In this document: positions 43,331-57,514 of the stretch, one piece after another
Position numbering within the stretch: the stretch's first letter is position 1
Layout: each line of letters begins with the position of its first letter
NCBI GenBank assembly: GCA_034509495.1
Contig: CM067512.1
Coordinates: 7,820,968 to 7,884,967 of the forward strand
Reading direction: 5' to 3'
DNA length: 64,000 nt
Origin: Acestrorhynchus altus
Lineage: Eukaryota; Chordata; Actinopteri; Characiformes; Acestrorhynchidae
The notes under the pieces: generated by a model
What the model was told of the DNA's origin: nothing
Seen by the model: only the letters and a program-made list of their open reading frames with translations
The model's database searches: none
Translations under genes and position numbers: made by a program

Positions 43331-46085
43331 CTTTTTCTCCTTTGTCTAAATAAACACATTAAGATCAGTGGTCTGTGGCTCCTGTCAGCAGTGATCAGAG
43401 CTGTGCCCAAAGTAGAACCCTGAGGGACTCCTGAGACCTGAAACCAGAGCCAGACCCAAGTCCTGATCCACTACTACAAGCGCTGACGTATTGTCTGGGC
43501 CTGCCGCTACCACAAACACAGATATCCATCACTGATACACACATGGGCCACTTCTGATATGCCAATCTCAAAGTTTGCCTGCTGTTTCGCTCACACTCTG
43601 AAACACAGAAATGTGAGATGTGCTCGTGTTTAAGGAGGAACCTCTCACCTACACCATCTGCTCTGTTGGCATTATCGAGTTGAAGCAATTAAGAGCAAAG
43701 AATTTGACCCCTTGACCCCCACAGGCCTGTCAGAATATTATTCTCTATTAATAATCGTAATAATCATACACTCCTTTTTCATGCAGTTACTAGGAATGCA
43801 CCATACTAAAGTAAGGTACCATAACTAAAGTAGCTGAATGCATCCATTAGAAGTTGTGTCCCTTTGGGCATATCGTGTTCACAATGTAAGGGTTTAAATG
43901 TCTACAAGACGGCTTAGACAACATTCCATGACACTGCACCTCAGTTTAGGAATACTTTTTAAATGAGCATTTTTAATGTCATCATTTCTACATAATACAG
44001 CCATATGTAAGCAAACGCTTTCAGGGTGAATTTGATGGGAAATGTGTCATTCCAGAGATTCAATTATTGAATCCCATTGTCCAGATCACCAAGGTGCAGG
44101 ACTAAACTGGCAAGCTAATTCAGCCCTGGGGGTCCCAAGCGTGGGGGTAGGGGTGCTGTGACCAGTATCTTTACTCTCTCAGAATCCCAAAACCAGGACT
44201 TTTCCTTGTTCGCTACCGGAGAGTTGCTGACTAGAAACAGACTGAAGAGTTGAATGTCTCAGAATCACAGAATCACAAAAATGGTTACAAAGATGTTGTT
44301 TGGTGACCATTATGTTACATCAGGTTAACCATACGTCATATGCTTTCTCAGCTTTTGTTGATTTTACCAGAATTTTATTTTATTGTTGCATTTATTCATT
44401 ATAACATTGACATGGGAATACTGTGTTAAAGGTAGTAAAAGGAAAAGTGGACTGATATTTTTTCTCTTTTTTTAGACATACATAAAACTGAATCCATATT
44501 ATTGAGATGCATGATTGTAGAAATATTTAACTCTGTTCTACCCTCACACATGCTGCAACGGTCCTAAAACCTAGGTCAATTAGAAACCCCCCAGCCACAA
44601 TATCCTAACCATGGTGGACACCAAAATATGGTTAGACCACTTGCATTCTTTGCAATGTTATGATTAAAACCCATTATTATTTGGTAAGAATCAAATGCAA
44701 TGAACTACAGTAAGGCAAGACAGTCCCCCCAAAAAACTATTTTCCACATTACGTGAGATGTGTGGTCATTGTGTGAGATTCTCTGGTCATTTTAGATGCC
44801 AAATAATCTGTTGATATTTGTATTGTAGACATCACGGTTTGTGTCGCAACCACTGTGAATGCATTTCTTGAGGATGCACCGTCTGACATGAAACCACTAT
44901 GAATGACTTTGTTCTCAGCTCAACAATTTACTGAGTCCAGAAAAACTGCCTGTGATTTTGGTGTAGGTACTGGGGAAGGGGTTAGGATAGTTGTTAAAGG
45001 CCTCGAGCCAATTAACATAGCATGGAAGGGAAAGAGCCTTCCACTTCCCTCCCTCTATGGGGTCAGTTATCTCATTACCTCACAGGCCAATAAAAGCTTT
45101 CCCAGACTGATAACAGGACGGGCCAGCAGATGATGACCCTGATAACCAGCCTTCACTAGGCCAACTGTATATGTGGCTTTAAAGGGAATATATGGTGGAA
45201 GATCATATGCTGTAACTTCTGAACAATAAGATGTTTTCTCTGTATGTGTGGGTGTTGCCTGGTAAACAATGTGGGCGATAGGCTAGTTTTTCTTACCTTA
45301 CAGAACCTCTTTGAGTGTGGGCTTGTTTCAGAGGACAGAGGTCAGTCCATGTGATCAGGCTCAATCTCCAAAACAAACACCGGTTCCTTTTCATACAAAG
45401 CCTCCCTCTAATTAACTCCATTTGTGAGGAGATGAAGGAGTTCAATCACTTGCATGCCCTCCCTCCTTTTCTGTTTTTTTTTTCTATTTGTCTTCTCTCA
45501 TAACAATAGTTGAACTCTTTTTGCTACTTTATAGGGACATCTAAAATCCAATAAAAATATGTCAAATGGTTCATCAAGCTGTCATGTCACTCTATATAGA
45601 ACCTTTACCTTTAAGACAGGAGCATTGTATAGCCCATTTAGGAGTGTATTTGTGCTTCCTTGAATTTGATTGAATGACTGAATTTGTGAGAATCACTGAC
45701 GACTCCATCAGAATAGCAACAACAGACAAAAGAAAATGATGAAAACTGATCTGCTTTTTTCACATACTGGTACCTGCTGTATGTAATAGTTGACTCATAT
45801 GTCTTGCTATTTTATATGCAATAGTAGATCCTGCAATGCATGTTTAAATAATCCAACCAAAAGACACCAAAAACTACTTTAATCATATTCCATAGGTTTA
45901 TACGGGCAACAATTTGAATTTTAAGTTAAAAGAATAAATAACGAACATTATTGCAGAACATATCACAAAAAAATGAAAATAATATTTTGTCACTTCCGAA
46001 ATGCAATATGGATATAAACTGTATTTATAATTGTAAAATGCAGTCAATGCAGAATAGCCCATTGTGGTTTGTCATTGTGAGCACT

Positions 46086-46086
<1 letters not shown>
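43331..46086. other. Intergenic DNA upstream of pcdh12; no gene seen
   Basis: Open frames here (up to 97 codons) are not protein-like. At 43826-43882 GCTGAATGCATCCATTAGAA and GGGCATATCGTGTTC are a terminal piece of the 'ggacaaaagta' element family. Confidence 0.5.
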
Positions 46087-46128
<42 letters not shown>

Positions 46129-46160
46129 TTATTGTTATTATAGTTGTTATTATAATAATA
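46087..46160. repeat. (TTTA)n microsatellite with TTA/TAA tail
   Basis: About 11 TTTA units, then imperfect ATT/ATA triplets to about 46168. Confidence 0.95.
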
Positions 46161-46250
46161 ACAATAATTTGTTTTTTATATAAATGAATCCAACTGATTC
46201 ATTTTAAACATATAAACATGTAATATATATATACATATAATATATATATA

Positions 46251-46545
46251 AATACAGTACAGGCCAAAAGTTTGGACACACCTTCTCATTCTCAGTTTTC
46301 TGTATTTTCATGACTATTTACATTGTAGATTCTCACTGAAGGCATCAAAACTATGAATGAACAGATGTTTTGGACTTAACAAAAAAAGGTGAAATGAAAA
46401 TATGTTTTATATTCTAGTTTCTTCAAAATAGCCACCCTTTGCTCTGATTACTGCTTTGCACACTTTGCAGCTGAAATGGTTTTCCAACAGTCTTGAAGGA
46501 GTTCCCAGGAGTTCTCATTGAGAGAATGCCAAGCAGTAATGTCAG
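46251..46545. mobile_element. Tc1-like element, internally deleted
   Basis: ACAGTACAGGCCAAAAGTTT is followed by GGACACACCTTCTCATTCTC, GATTCTCACTGAAGGCATCA and CAAAATAGCCACCCTTTGCT, the classic end of a fish Tc1 family. The body jumps to GGAGTTCTCATTGAGAGAAT, which in full copies lies near the other end, so most of the transposase is deleted. Confidence 0.85.
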
Positions 46546-48860
46546 GATGGCTTGCCACCATTGATGGAACAATGAATTCTGAATTATACCAGCAAGTTTT
46601 AAAGGAAAATGTGAGTTGAATCTCCAGAGAATGTGGGTCATGCAGCAAGACAATGACCCTAAGTAAAGAAGCCGTTCTACTGATACTGAAAAAAACAAAG
46701 AAACCCACCAACCAGAATTTTGTAGGGATGATTTTTAATTGATTTTTCAAATGCAAATTGTTTAATCAACTTTATGAGCAACAACCCTATCAAGGCTGTG
46801 TTTATCACAGTTGCTTGTACACCTTTCCACCACATTTTCTCCTATGAATATTCACTGAAACTCACAGCTATAGAATGTTCTCTCTACTGACACTAAGCAG
46901 AGAGGATTAAGTAATTAGTAAGTATGTTCTTAATGGACACTGTCATTCAGTATTTTCCCCAATCACACTGTTTAATTGGTTGACCACTTCTTATTCAGTA
47001 TAAACAGTATAAAGCCAATTTGCCAGTATAAGAAGGTTGGTGTATAATGGATGCATTTTCATGCTGGGTCAGAGAGCCATGGCCTAAAGGTTAAGAAGAC
47101 TTAAGAATCATTGCTCTGAGGTATATCACCAATCAAAGTGCTGTCTTACACTCCCAGCATTAGCCCATAGCTCTGTGAAAAAAGCTCTTAAGGATGGAAT
47201 TCTAAAGAAAAGACACTTGACAATTAACAGGCATGAGGTGATCTCAAGCAGACCAAGAAAAAAAAACACAAGAAGTCACTTTCAGAATGCCAGGGAGTCA
47301 GGGAGAATTAGATAAAAAGACTTTGTAATGTGGAACTTTTACTTCAGTTCCATTACTTCCATGGAAGTATTTTGGGAGAGCAGCCAGAGTACTTTGTGAC
47401 AGTTGGCTGAATGAAGCTGCCAAACAGAGCACACCAGCTCTCACTCCATGAGAAGCAGAGTATTCAGTTTCAAACGATACAATATCACTATGCTTAGGAA
47501 TTAGCTGTGGAGATCTTTCCTCCACTTAGATGGTGAAAGCAAACCCTGAAATTGCAAGGGACTAAAAATAACTGGAGAGATTCCAACTCACAGCAACTCT
47601 TGGAAGGCCTGACCTGAAAGCAACCAAACTGTGTTTCCACAGTGAGCTTTGTGACAAACTAAGCCAAGTTCCTCTCCAGTTTCTCATTGTAGTGTTATGT
47701 TCCATCTCTACCTGAGAACAACCTAATACTGTCACAATGTCACAGCACTTCAAGACATATTTGCTTTATATGATATGTTTTCAAATGAGGTCTGCCAACA
47801 AGCACAGCCACATTTAATAAGACAATGAAAAATTATGATTTTATCAATATAATTTAACATTTGCCAAGAATTTAAGAAGAAACAGGAAAAATTAACCAAT
47901 TAGCAGATCATAGAAAGGTGTGGAATAATGGCATAAGGGACTGATTTGCATTCATTCATGTCACTACACACTAGTTCTTATTACAGCAGGAGTAGAAAAT
48001 CCTGGCCCCTGGTCACTGGTACCTAACTGTGCTGGACACTGATCTTCATGAACCCTTTTCTAGAACCAAGAAACAACTTCACACATCATTAAAAGAGGAA
48101 CAGGAAATTTGGCACTGGTTCTAGAACATGGTCCTTCTGTTTGGGGCCTGGAGATCAGTATTCCAGCACAATATGGAAATTTCCCAGCTCAAAACATATT
48201 TGTTAATCCTGGAGATTAAAGATGGATCTTGTGTGCCTGAGCAGGGAAATCATCTATCTGTGCAGGACGCTGGTGCTCCAGGACTGGAATTCTAGACATA
48301 CTGATGATAACCACAATATACAGTGTCATAAAATGTGTGTGTCCCTTGTCTGCAAAATTCCTCCATGGTATTGTGAGACAAAAATGAACACCTACAGAAA
48401 GTGTTCAGTTGCAGTTGTTGCTGCTGAGAGGGGTGAAAGGAAAGGAAGAAGGCAATATACTGGAGGTTTGGGTGTTGAATTTCTTTTAGAAATGCATTAA
48501 CTTTAACAAATTGGTGTATTTCTTTCTTCAATCTTTATTCAAGGTGTGATTCAGTATTTAAAGTTTTCAGCTAGGGCAGCACTTTTCACACTATTTACCA
48601 CAATACTGTAAAAATAAAAAGGTGTACCACAGTCAGTACAGTGATTTATCAGTCTACTCATGCTTTACTAGAGCTCAGTATCAGATAAATAACTCATCAG
48701 CACAGTGATTTATCAGTCAGACTTTTTCAGTGTTTGTCTGAGTAGTTTAAAAATAGCATGTATGCAATAGACTGCTATGTTATTGTATAAATAGCTCATA
48801 AGCAAGCTGTGATAGTTTATTTAGTCAAGTCAACCTATTGTAAAGGTTCAGCTTGTCTTT
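46546..48860. other. Intergenic DNA, no gene seen
   Basis: No domain-like open frames. A stretch at 47990-48300 (CTGGCCCCTGGTCACTGG, and GGTGCTCCAGGACTGGAATT at 48270) resembles short hAT-type fish repeats, but I cannot set boundaries. Confidence 0.45.
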
Positions 48861-48862
48861 TG

Positions 48863-49311
48863 TATTCTATGTTCTGAATCCATAATCTGTGTTCTCCGTA
48901 CATTCTGAATCCATATTCTGTGTTCTCCATACATTCTGAATCCATATTCTGTGTTCTCCATACATTCTGAATCCATATTCTGTGTTCTCCATACATTCTG
49001 AATCCATATTCTGTGTTCTCCATACATTCTGAATCCATAATCTGTGTTCTCCATACATTCTGAATCCATAATCTGTGTTCTCCGTACATTCTGAATCCGT
49101 ATTCTGTGTTCTCCATACATTCTGAATCCATATTCTGTGTTCTCCATACATTCTGAATCTGTATTCTGCATTCTCCATACATTCTGAATCCATAATCTGT
49201 GTTCTCCGTACATTCTGAATCCATAATCTGTGTTCTCCATACATTCTGAATCCATATTCTGTGTTCTCCATACATTCTGAATTCATAGTCTGTGTTCTGT
49301 ATACATTCTTC
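48863..49311. repeat. Minisatellite, 31-bp unit, about 14 copies
   Basis: Units of TGTGTTCTCCATACATTCTG followed by AATCCATATTC, with CATA/CGTA and ATATTC/ATAATC variants. As 31 is not divisible by three and no stop is formed, all three minus frames stay open for 135-164 codons with the same 31-residue peptide in rotation. These are not genes. Confidence 0.96.
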
Positions 49312-51528
49312 CAATATATCGCATCCCAGCCCTGTTCAAACCAAGAAACACTAATTAACAAACATGAAGCTGAGTGGTTTTTTTTTAGTCTCCCTACAGT
49401 TTAAACAAACAGCTGTTTTGAGTTAATAAACCATTTGCAGATGTTGTTCATACTTAATTGAAAAGTTGTATTTAAAAAATCAGATTTCAAAAGAAACTAA
49501 GGTGTCTCCAGACTTTGGATTGTCTCCAGGATCTGCTCGCCACATTTCTGAGGTCGCCTTTAAAAGGACATATGTGCACTTAAACTGCACCGCAGTCCAG
49601 ACACAGAGTTTGTGGGTAGCGTTTCATCTGCCTCCCTGAAAACCCACACACACACACCCTCAACTCCCTCACCCTATTAACCCCTCCTCCCCTTCACCTC
49701 CAACCACTTCCATCCTGTCTTTTCTCCAGCAGCTCGGTTACACTATCTAAACATTGTGCACCTAAAACAATGGACTGAGAGTGTCACTGAGAAAACTGAA
49801 GTGAGTGTGGCTTACAGGTGAATCTTGCAGTTTTGGAATGCTGGCTATTTCAGGATGTTGTTGTCAGAAAAGCAGGATACAGAGATGTGTGTAAACAGTG
49901 CTTTCACTCACAGCCCACAGATCGGTCTCGCCTCAGACAGCAAGAAGCCACAGGCAAAAACACACACATGCCATTCTTTACAAACTCCCAAAACCTTATC
50001 TCCCAGCAGATACTCACCCAAACTATGCACATCTGCTAAACAAGCCGCACTATCATCTGCTCTGAAGCGTGGAACAACTGCAGAAAAGAAAGACACAAAG
50101 GTCTAGCCATGCTGTATACCAGAGTTTCTCAACCTGTGGGCTGTGGCCCACCAGTGGGCCATGAAGCACTTTCTAGAGGTCCACAGGCTCATCTACACAG
50201 ACAGCTGTTGGCCATAGTTTACCTTTAAATGTATTAATCATAAAAGTAAAGGTGAAAATTCTGACTTAGTGTAAGTAAAAGTCAAGAGATCAATGACGTA
50301 GAAATGAACTGTTATGTAACCATGAATAGAAATGAACAATTAATCGCATATTGCATAATCACCGGGGATGCAACTGGGGAGTTAAGTGCCTTGCTTAAGG
50401 GCTCTTCAGTCATGCCCTGCCAGTTCAGGGATTTGAACCATATGTAGAGACCTCTCTGGTGAGAATGTGTAATTACACATAGCATGTGGAAGACTACTTT
50501 TAAAACGTGTCACTGTGTGAATTCCATTCAGAGTGTCAGAGTAGAGAAATCAGACAGAGTTATTGTCATGATCAGCATAATAATTGTAAGAACAAAAGTA
50601 TATATCTAGTGGATGGTAAAGGCATTTTTAACTTTTAATGTCCAAATATTGCCCATTTCAGGGACTTGCTCAATTCTTCTCACTCCATTAGCCAGTTGAT
50701 TCCAAGGAATTCCCAATTTACTCAAGTTGATTTGACTAAGGAAATGAGGGTAACTAGGCATTTCGCCCAAGTGACCACTATTGGGGAACTGTTTGCACTG
50801 GCCAATGATGGGTGGACTCATGCTGAAGTATTTATATAAAGCCCCCACTCAGTTAGGCCTCTATTCAGTAGGTTGTATAGGTTGCTGGCAAAGCAACAGC
50901 CAAGATAGGGCTTCAAATTGTCTGAAATAGTGACTAGACATTCAAACTAGAGATGCAAAAAACAGCATAAGCAAGCTAAATGACTAATTTGTCACAGGTA
51001 ACACAACTGTACTTAATGACACTGTAACATATAGGGATATTACATTACATAACAGGTAACAACAGCCTGGAATATCACACCTGTTCAGCAAGATAAAAAC
51101 CCAACTTTGCATTGCTTTTACATCCTTTCAGGTCACAGAGCTCTCGTTACCTTTGCTCAGGTCACCAGCAGAAGGTGCAGGATCATCTATCAGTGGTGGT
51201 GCATGTGACAAAGTGTGTAAAGGCATGTGACATGGCCCAGACAACTCAAAATCCAGACCACCCCACAGAATTAATATATTTGATTGCAGGGATGGCTGCA
51301 CAGCACATTGATACCATGTATTAGATTGTTTTGTTCTCTCCCCACTGAGGAACACTACTGCTTTTATTGTTACTCTGATTAAACCAAACTAATCAACAAT
51401 AAACCCAATGATCTGCTTTGCTGAAGGCAAACACATTCATATTCCTTTACAGTTTAATCACAGCCACAGTGAGTGATTCATTTCCTATATTCAGCCTGAA
51501 GTTGAAGAATTACCTGTCCGTGTGTGTG

Positions 51529-51559
<31 letters not shown>

Positions 51560-51668
51560 CACTCGAAGGTGGAGTCATTCCTCTTTCTATCTCATATCTT
51601 TGGGCTGGTAATGAGTAAGACAGGATTTACACTTTAGCAGCTGTGCAGGATAGGCCACATACACGCAT

Positions 51669-51724
<56 letters not shown>

Positions 51725-52090
51725 AGCCCTTTTCCTCAGGATGAACACAGTCATTTTTTTTCTGCCCTCGTTCAGATTTATAGCTATAGAGCCTTGATCT
51801 GGGACGGTGTGATGACATGCTGTAATGAACAAGTCCTGCTTCACCCACAGCCTAAAGCAAAACAGAAATAAAGCCCAGAGAACAAAGAGGGAGGGAAAGT
51901 GGACGAGTCACATCCAGCTGAACAGCCATCCTGATTTTAGTGGTCTGTACAAAAGCTGGCCTTTAATTGGCTGCTACCTGTCTTTTAGCTAAGGGACATT
52001 ATTTCTTTCATATTTAAAGAATGATGGTTCTGAAACTTGGTCAAAAACTATAAATGTACCTATAATATAATCTAAAGAAATAAATTTTTA
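49312..52090. other. Intergenic DNA with scattered repeat pieces; no gene seen
   Basis: At 50117-50200 CAGAGTTTCTCAACCTGTGG is an hAT-type end. At 50355-50445 GGGGAGTTAAGTGCCTTGCT with GGGATTTGAACCA is a minus-strand SINE-A fragment. Microsatellites (GT)n 51520-51559 and (CA)n 51670-51722 are present. Open frames lack similarity. Confidence 0.55.
51520..51722. repeat. Microsatellites (GT)n and (CA)n
   Basis: (GT)n with one CG at 51520-51559, and (CA)n at 51670-51722. Confidence 0.95.
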
Positions 52091-52094
52091 TTCA

Positions 52095-53172
52095 AAAGTA
52101 AAATATTCCAAGCATTTTTTTTCTGTTTTACTTTTGACCAATATGGCTTACAGTTTCTGAAAATCATAAATGCAGTTCCTAAATACTTTTAACACTTAAT
52201 CTAAATAGTAGATGTTTTGGCACTGTGGGCAGGTATTGTGTCCTGCTGAAAAATGAAATCATATCCATGAAGCTCATCAGCAAGTGGAAGCATAAAGTGT
52301 TCTAAAATCTCCTGAGAGACGCTGCAATGACTCTGGACTTGATAAAACACCAGCAGATGACATGTCACCTTAAACCATCATAGACGGTGAAAACTTTCCA
52401 CTTGACTTCAGACACCTTGGATTCTGTGCCTCTCCACTCATCCTCCAGACTCTAGGAACTTGAATTGAGACTCCAAATGAAATTTACTTTCATCAGAGAA
52501 GAGGACTTTGGATCACTCAACAACAGTCCAGATCTTTTGCTCCTTAGTCCAGTTAAGACACTTCTGACAGCATCTCTGATTCAGGAGGGTCTTGATATTA
52601 GGAACGCTGCAGTTGTAGCCCTTTTCCTGGAGACATCTGTGAGTGGTGACTCTTGATGTACTGACACCAGCCTCAGTCCACTCCTTGTGAAGCTCTTCCA
52701 ACTTCCTGAATCAATGTTACTTCACAGTTCTCTCAAAGCTGTTGTCATCTCTGTTGCTTGTGCTCCCCTGTCCAGTGAATTTTCAGTAATATGATTTGAT
52801 ACAGCTGCCAGTACTGACCTCCTGTGGTTTACCCTCTTTGTGGAGGGAGCCGAAGATTGTCTTCTGGACAACTGTCAGGTCTGGAGTCCTCCACATAATT
52901 GTGATTGCATGTGCTGAACTAGAGACTGTATTTAAACAGTCTGGATAGTAATTAAGCATTAAACTAAATTGATGATGACATGATGCATGTCAAATAAATA
53001 TTCTAATAATTTAGGAACTGGATTTCTGATTTTCTGAACACTGATCAGAGGTCAAATAAAAAAGGCTTTGGCTTTATTTGTAATGAATATTATATATATG
53101 AGTTTATGTTTTGGCACTAAATTATGACCAAATAAGAAATGTTCACAATTTTTATTGTTAGAGATGCACTAG
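52095..53172 (-). mobile_element. Tc1-like transposon, degenerate
   Basis: The antisense of a transposase is recognisable at 52220-52720, for example CAGGTATTGTGTCCTGCTGA and CCAGCAGATGACATGTCACC. The right end AGAGATGCACTAGT at 53160-53173 is the terminal repeat also found on the MITE at 34327-34603. The left end has decayed. Reading frames are broken by stops and indels. Confidence 0.8.
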
Positions 53173-54390
53173 TGAATGCTCATTTCTGCAAAATGTTCAA
53201 AGGGATTGCTAATTTGCCTGTTACGCTTGATGCCACACATGATGTTAAATCCATTTCTGGGTCCAAATGGTCTTTCAGAGTCTTAAAGCAAACAATGACA
53301 GAACTTGTGAACCTTTTCACAATCACTACACTTTTAGTGAGGCATGATTGAGGGTTAAAAAGGGTCTAAATTCTTTCACCTCCATTAGAGGGATTTGTGT
53401 AGCTGTTCGTCCAGGTGGCCTATGCAAGAGAAGGGTCCAGGCACCAGTGATAAAGAGGATTTGTGAAGTTGAGGTTAACCAATTGACATCTAAAGACCAA
53501 ATGCCATGTTCTCATTTGAGGTGTTTCTAAAAAAAAAACCCGAACATGTTCATGAATGCTGTAATGTTGGATGTTATCAGTGAAAAACTAAATTTTAAAT
53601 ATTAGCTACAGAAATATTCAGTAATATTATGCAAATAAAAACACCACTAGAAATGTCTCTCTGAAGGGTTGGAGACAGTGAGGGATAAATTGTCTTCATT
53701 AATCATTAATCTAGTCTGCAATCTAATCAATAATGGAACCAATGAGAGAGATTGCTTCATTATATCACAGTATAAAATATTCTGGCTAGTTTTCCATTGG
53801 GTCAAATTTATGACCCTTTTAATTCTTTGGAATAACAGAAATGAATGAAATAAGACTATCACTACAATATCTGCAGATGACTTTGTGAAACAGCAACTAA
53901 AAATGACATAGGCCTTCAGAAATGTTCTGAAAGCCTAAAAGGCCCTGGAGATTCCCTGCTGATAGTTTAAATGAGTTTGAGATTGCTTAACAACTCACCA
54001 TTATGCAACAGTGTGACGATTCAGACAAGCAGCTTGCACAATGCAATAGGATAAATGCTCCCATTTCCTGATAGCAGAGTAAATTATGTATCTCTTGTTC
54101 AAAACAAAGCAGGCATTTCTGTTTTTCTTTTTTTCTTTGTTGGAAAAAAATAATCCAGGGTAGACAATCTAAAACTAGTGAATAAATGCTGGTTTGAAAC
54201 TGTGGATGTGACATCTCTCTTCTCTCCTTGGGTGAAATAAGACCTCCACCCAAGCACTCAATTCAGTCTTTTGTCCACTCAGGAGCCATAGCCGCAAGGG
54301 GAACAACAAAACCAGTACATCTTCAAACATCTCCATTCAAACACACTGATGAGTGTCTAACATCATGGTGAAAATGTGAAAAGAGCTATC
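53173..54390. other. Intergenic DNA, no gene seen
   Basis: Only short, unconvincing open frames and no recognised repeat. Confidence 0.5.
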
Positions 54391-54394
54391 TTCA

Positions 54395-54815
54395 CCTCAA
54401 TGGTCAGGACCCCACAGGACCACAACAGAGCAACAGGGTCCTTCTCAGCACTGCAGTGAGACCTACATAGTGGTGGTGTGTTAATGTGTGCTGCGGTAGT
54501 ACAAGTGGAGCAGACACAGCAGTGCTGTTGGAGTGTTTAATCCCCTCAGAGAGATATCAGCCAGAAATATCCAGCCAAGAGCATCCTGTGGGCAGCATCC
54601 TGTGAGCACTGATGAAGGACTAGAGGATGACCAGCACAAACCTGGCAGAAAAAGATGAGCTTCTGTCTCTGACTTTATATCTACATGGTGAAGCAAGCAG
54701 GTAGGAGTGTCAGAGTGGACAGTGGGTGGATTCGGTGTTGAAACGCTCCAGCAGCAACACTAACACTAACACACCTCCATCATGTCAGTGTCACTACAGT
54801 GCCGAGAATGACCCT
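54395..54815. mobile_element. Non-autonomous fish DNA repeat, rearranged copy
   Basis: ATGGTCAGGACCCCACAGGA at the left and CATCATGTCAGTGTCACTAC with AGTGCCGAGAATGACC at the right are blocks of the family also seen at 5674-5935, with a different internal order. A (GT)n at 54826-54883 follows. Confidence 0.6.
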
Positions 54816-54823
54816 CCACCCAC

Positions 54824-54825
<2 letters not shown>

Positions 54826-54883
<58 letters not shown>
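54826..54883. repeat. (GT)n microsatellite
   Basis: About 27 GT units with one TATG variant near the end. Confidence 0.96.
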
Positions 54884-54889
54884 TGGTAC

Positions 54890-56542
54890 TAAGGGGTACA
54901 AGCATATGTGAGTGTTTGTGAGGGAAGGCTCTGGCTGAACCACTGACCCGTGTATTAATGGGCAGATAAGATCAGGTCAACTACAGGATGACCGATCATC
55001 ACAAACTGAGGAAGAGGGAAGTAGAGAGGGGGGGGGGGAGTATGGGGGTTACAGACACAGTAAAACATACGGTTCCACTTTTCCTATTTATCTCTAAGCT
55101 ATTCATTTCTTTCACTGAGCTTCACCACTATAATCAGTCTGGAAGCCTCACGTGTGCAACGCAGCTATAATCACACACACACATCAGAAGCACATTCACC
55201 AGAATCCTCTGAAGTTCACCACAAAATTCATCTGGCATTTCTTTATGATTAAAGTTCATTGTACTTGCTAAAGGTTTCCTAACAAAGGGCAATAAAGACC
55301 ACCAAGCACACAAGACCGAGTCCTTAGAAGTCTAAGCTTGCTGTAGCATTTAAATACAATTACACAATTACATCATTCCTTACTCAGCCAGTTGCACAAA
55401 GAATTACATTCCTTTATATTCTGCATTGTTGTTTTTTTTTGATGACAAAAAATGACAAAAGCATGCAATGGATGCAATTTTTCAGCTAATATAATATTCC
55501 AAAGGTCCAATTCTATTGGCTGGCAGTTAGAACTCCCAATATATCATTTCCCAGATCACACAATGCCATCAGTGCTGGCAGAATGAAGGCTAGTATGCCT
55601 CCAAGTCACACTTCTCTTGAAGGAGAACACTAACTTCCAGTTGTTACACCACCTAGCCTCATGCTAGCATCATGCTGATGATGTTGGGAGTTGAGGACCA
55701 TCCTACTCCGCCACAGAGAGGGAAGAGCGTGAAGTGCTCTTTGAGAGTCCAGTGGCTATTATGATTAGAAAATGTGTGTTATACTACTGGGCACACTCAA
55801 CTCCTTAAAATCTGCAGGACTTGAGACAGAATATGGTGTGGATTAGCACAGCACACCATTAGGAACCTCTACACCCCCATGTTAAGACATCTGGCACGTT
55901 CCGTTATACCAGACACCAAACTGAGAATGACTCCTTCTGTATGTGTAGATCAATAAATAAATACACAGTCCAGCAGTCATAACCAATGGGAGACTGTTTA
56001 AAGTGCACCTATATAGATACTACTGAGAGAAAAACGAATGCACTCAGAAATATCAAAGTACTACGCTGTGAAAAGTACACAGGATCCTTTAGGAACCTTT
56101 GCAGGTTCTTCAGTTTGAGAGGGGCCTCTTAAGATGCCTCAGGGAACATTCAAGAAGTCCTTGTCCTTTGATTGAAGGTTCCTTGAAGTTCCTTAAAAGG
56201 TGACTCCATAGCTAAAAGTTAGGGATTTCTAATAAAGTGGCCAATGAGTATGTTTCTCGTGCCTTGACAGCATTTGATGGACATGCACCTAAACAATACT
56301 GCATTTCTGTGCAGAACACTGCCCCAAGAGTGACCTAAACCTAAACCCCTAATGATGCTGCCACCTCTACCATGCTCTCCACTAACACTGCTAACACGTT
56401 AGGAGCTTAACAAGAGGTGTTGATGGTCAGAATTTACAGCCAACAGTCCTGCAATGTGCTGAACTCCTTCGGTGAGGTTGACCTTATTAGCCCTAACCTG
56501 CATTGTCCTTAAGTCTTCAGGGATGTTTGTTGACTTAGTGTC

Positions 56543-56610
<68 letters not shown>

Positions 56611-57500
56611 ATCCTCCCCACCTCTCTCCACCCCATCCACCTCCCTTCTGCATCCTTGGACGAGTTTCCTGCAGCAGGAAGAGAAAAACCCATATGGTCT
56701 TTCTTTCTGAAAAAAAAAAAATTTCCTGCCCACTACAGGTCAGCGTTGAAATCAATGTCAAGTGTTGGTGAGTGAGTGAGTAAGTGAGCGAGTGAGCGAG
56801 TGAGCAGGACAATAAAGTCTGCACCTTTCTGTTCATTTTCATGCTCCTGAATGTCTGACCTGCTTGGCTCCCACTGGAGAGTGTAAAACCCCTTCATTTC
56901 TTTAGACAACAATGTAACCAATCAGATACAGCCTACAACACTTTCACAACACATAGCAACCTAAGCTGGTATGCTGTAGAAGAGTCTCTTGTGATTAGAA
57001 ACAGACCTGGGCTAGAGGTTGGCAGAACAACTGTACATGTCAATAGACAACTTGAGAGCCTCACAAATAAATCAGTACAACAAATATAAATTATATTCAT
57101 TATAATCTTTCAAATGAAAAATTACTGATCCACACAGAAGAGAAACCAAGAATTCAGTTTGAATGTAAATGTGGTAATTGCTTGCAAAAACTCATGCTAG
57201 GCTCACAATAATATAATATGTACACTAAGGCCTTCATTCCAGCTCCTGAAGGCCTGACCAATAGGAGAGCCTACATGGCTTTATCTGCCTGGACACCCGA
57301 TTGGACTGTTGTCAGATACACTATATTATGTGTGGTCCTTTTGAGATGATTAATGAACTCTATGTATCACTGACACATCAACAATTGTTGATATGTGGAA
57401 TAATCAGCCTTAAAGATGATCAGCCTTATATCAGTCTAACTATAACCCAGGCCCTAATCTCCAAAGGACAACACATAATATAGTGTATCTGACAACAGTC
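54890..57500. other. Intergenic DNA, no gene seen
   Basis: It includes a poly-G stretch at 55028-55038 and a (CA)n array at 56543-56609 with TA interruptions. GAGTGAGTGAGTAAGTGAGC at 56770-56789 is a short GAGT tandem. Open frames are repeat-driven or unlike proteins. Confidence 0.5.
56543..56609. repeat. (CA)n microsatellite
   Basis: CA units with one TA interruption at about 56570. Confidence 0.96.
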
Positions 57501-57514
57501 CAATCAGGATGTTT

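Noticed and set aside
48835..49361. Three overlapping minus-strand open frames of 135-164 codons
   Set aside because: All three read the same 31-bp repeat in different frames; no coding bias or flanking exon structure.
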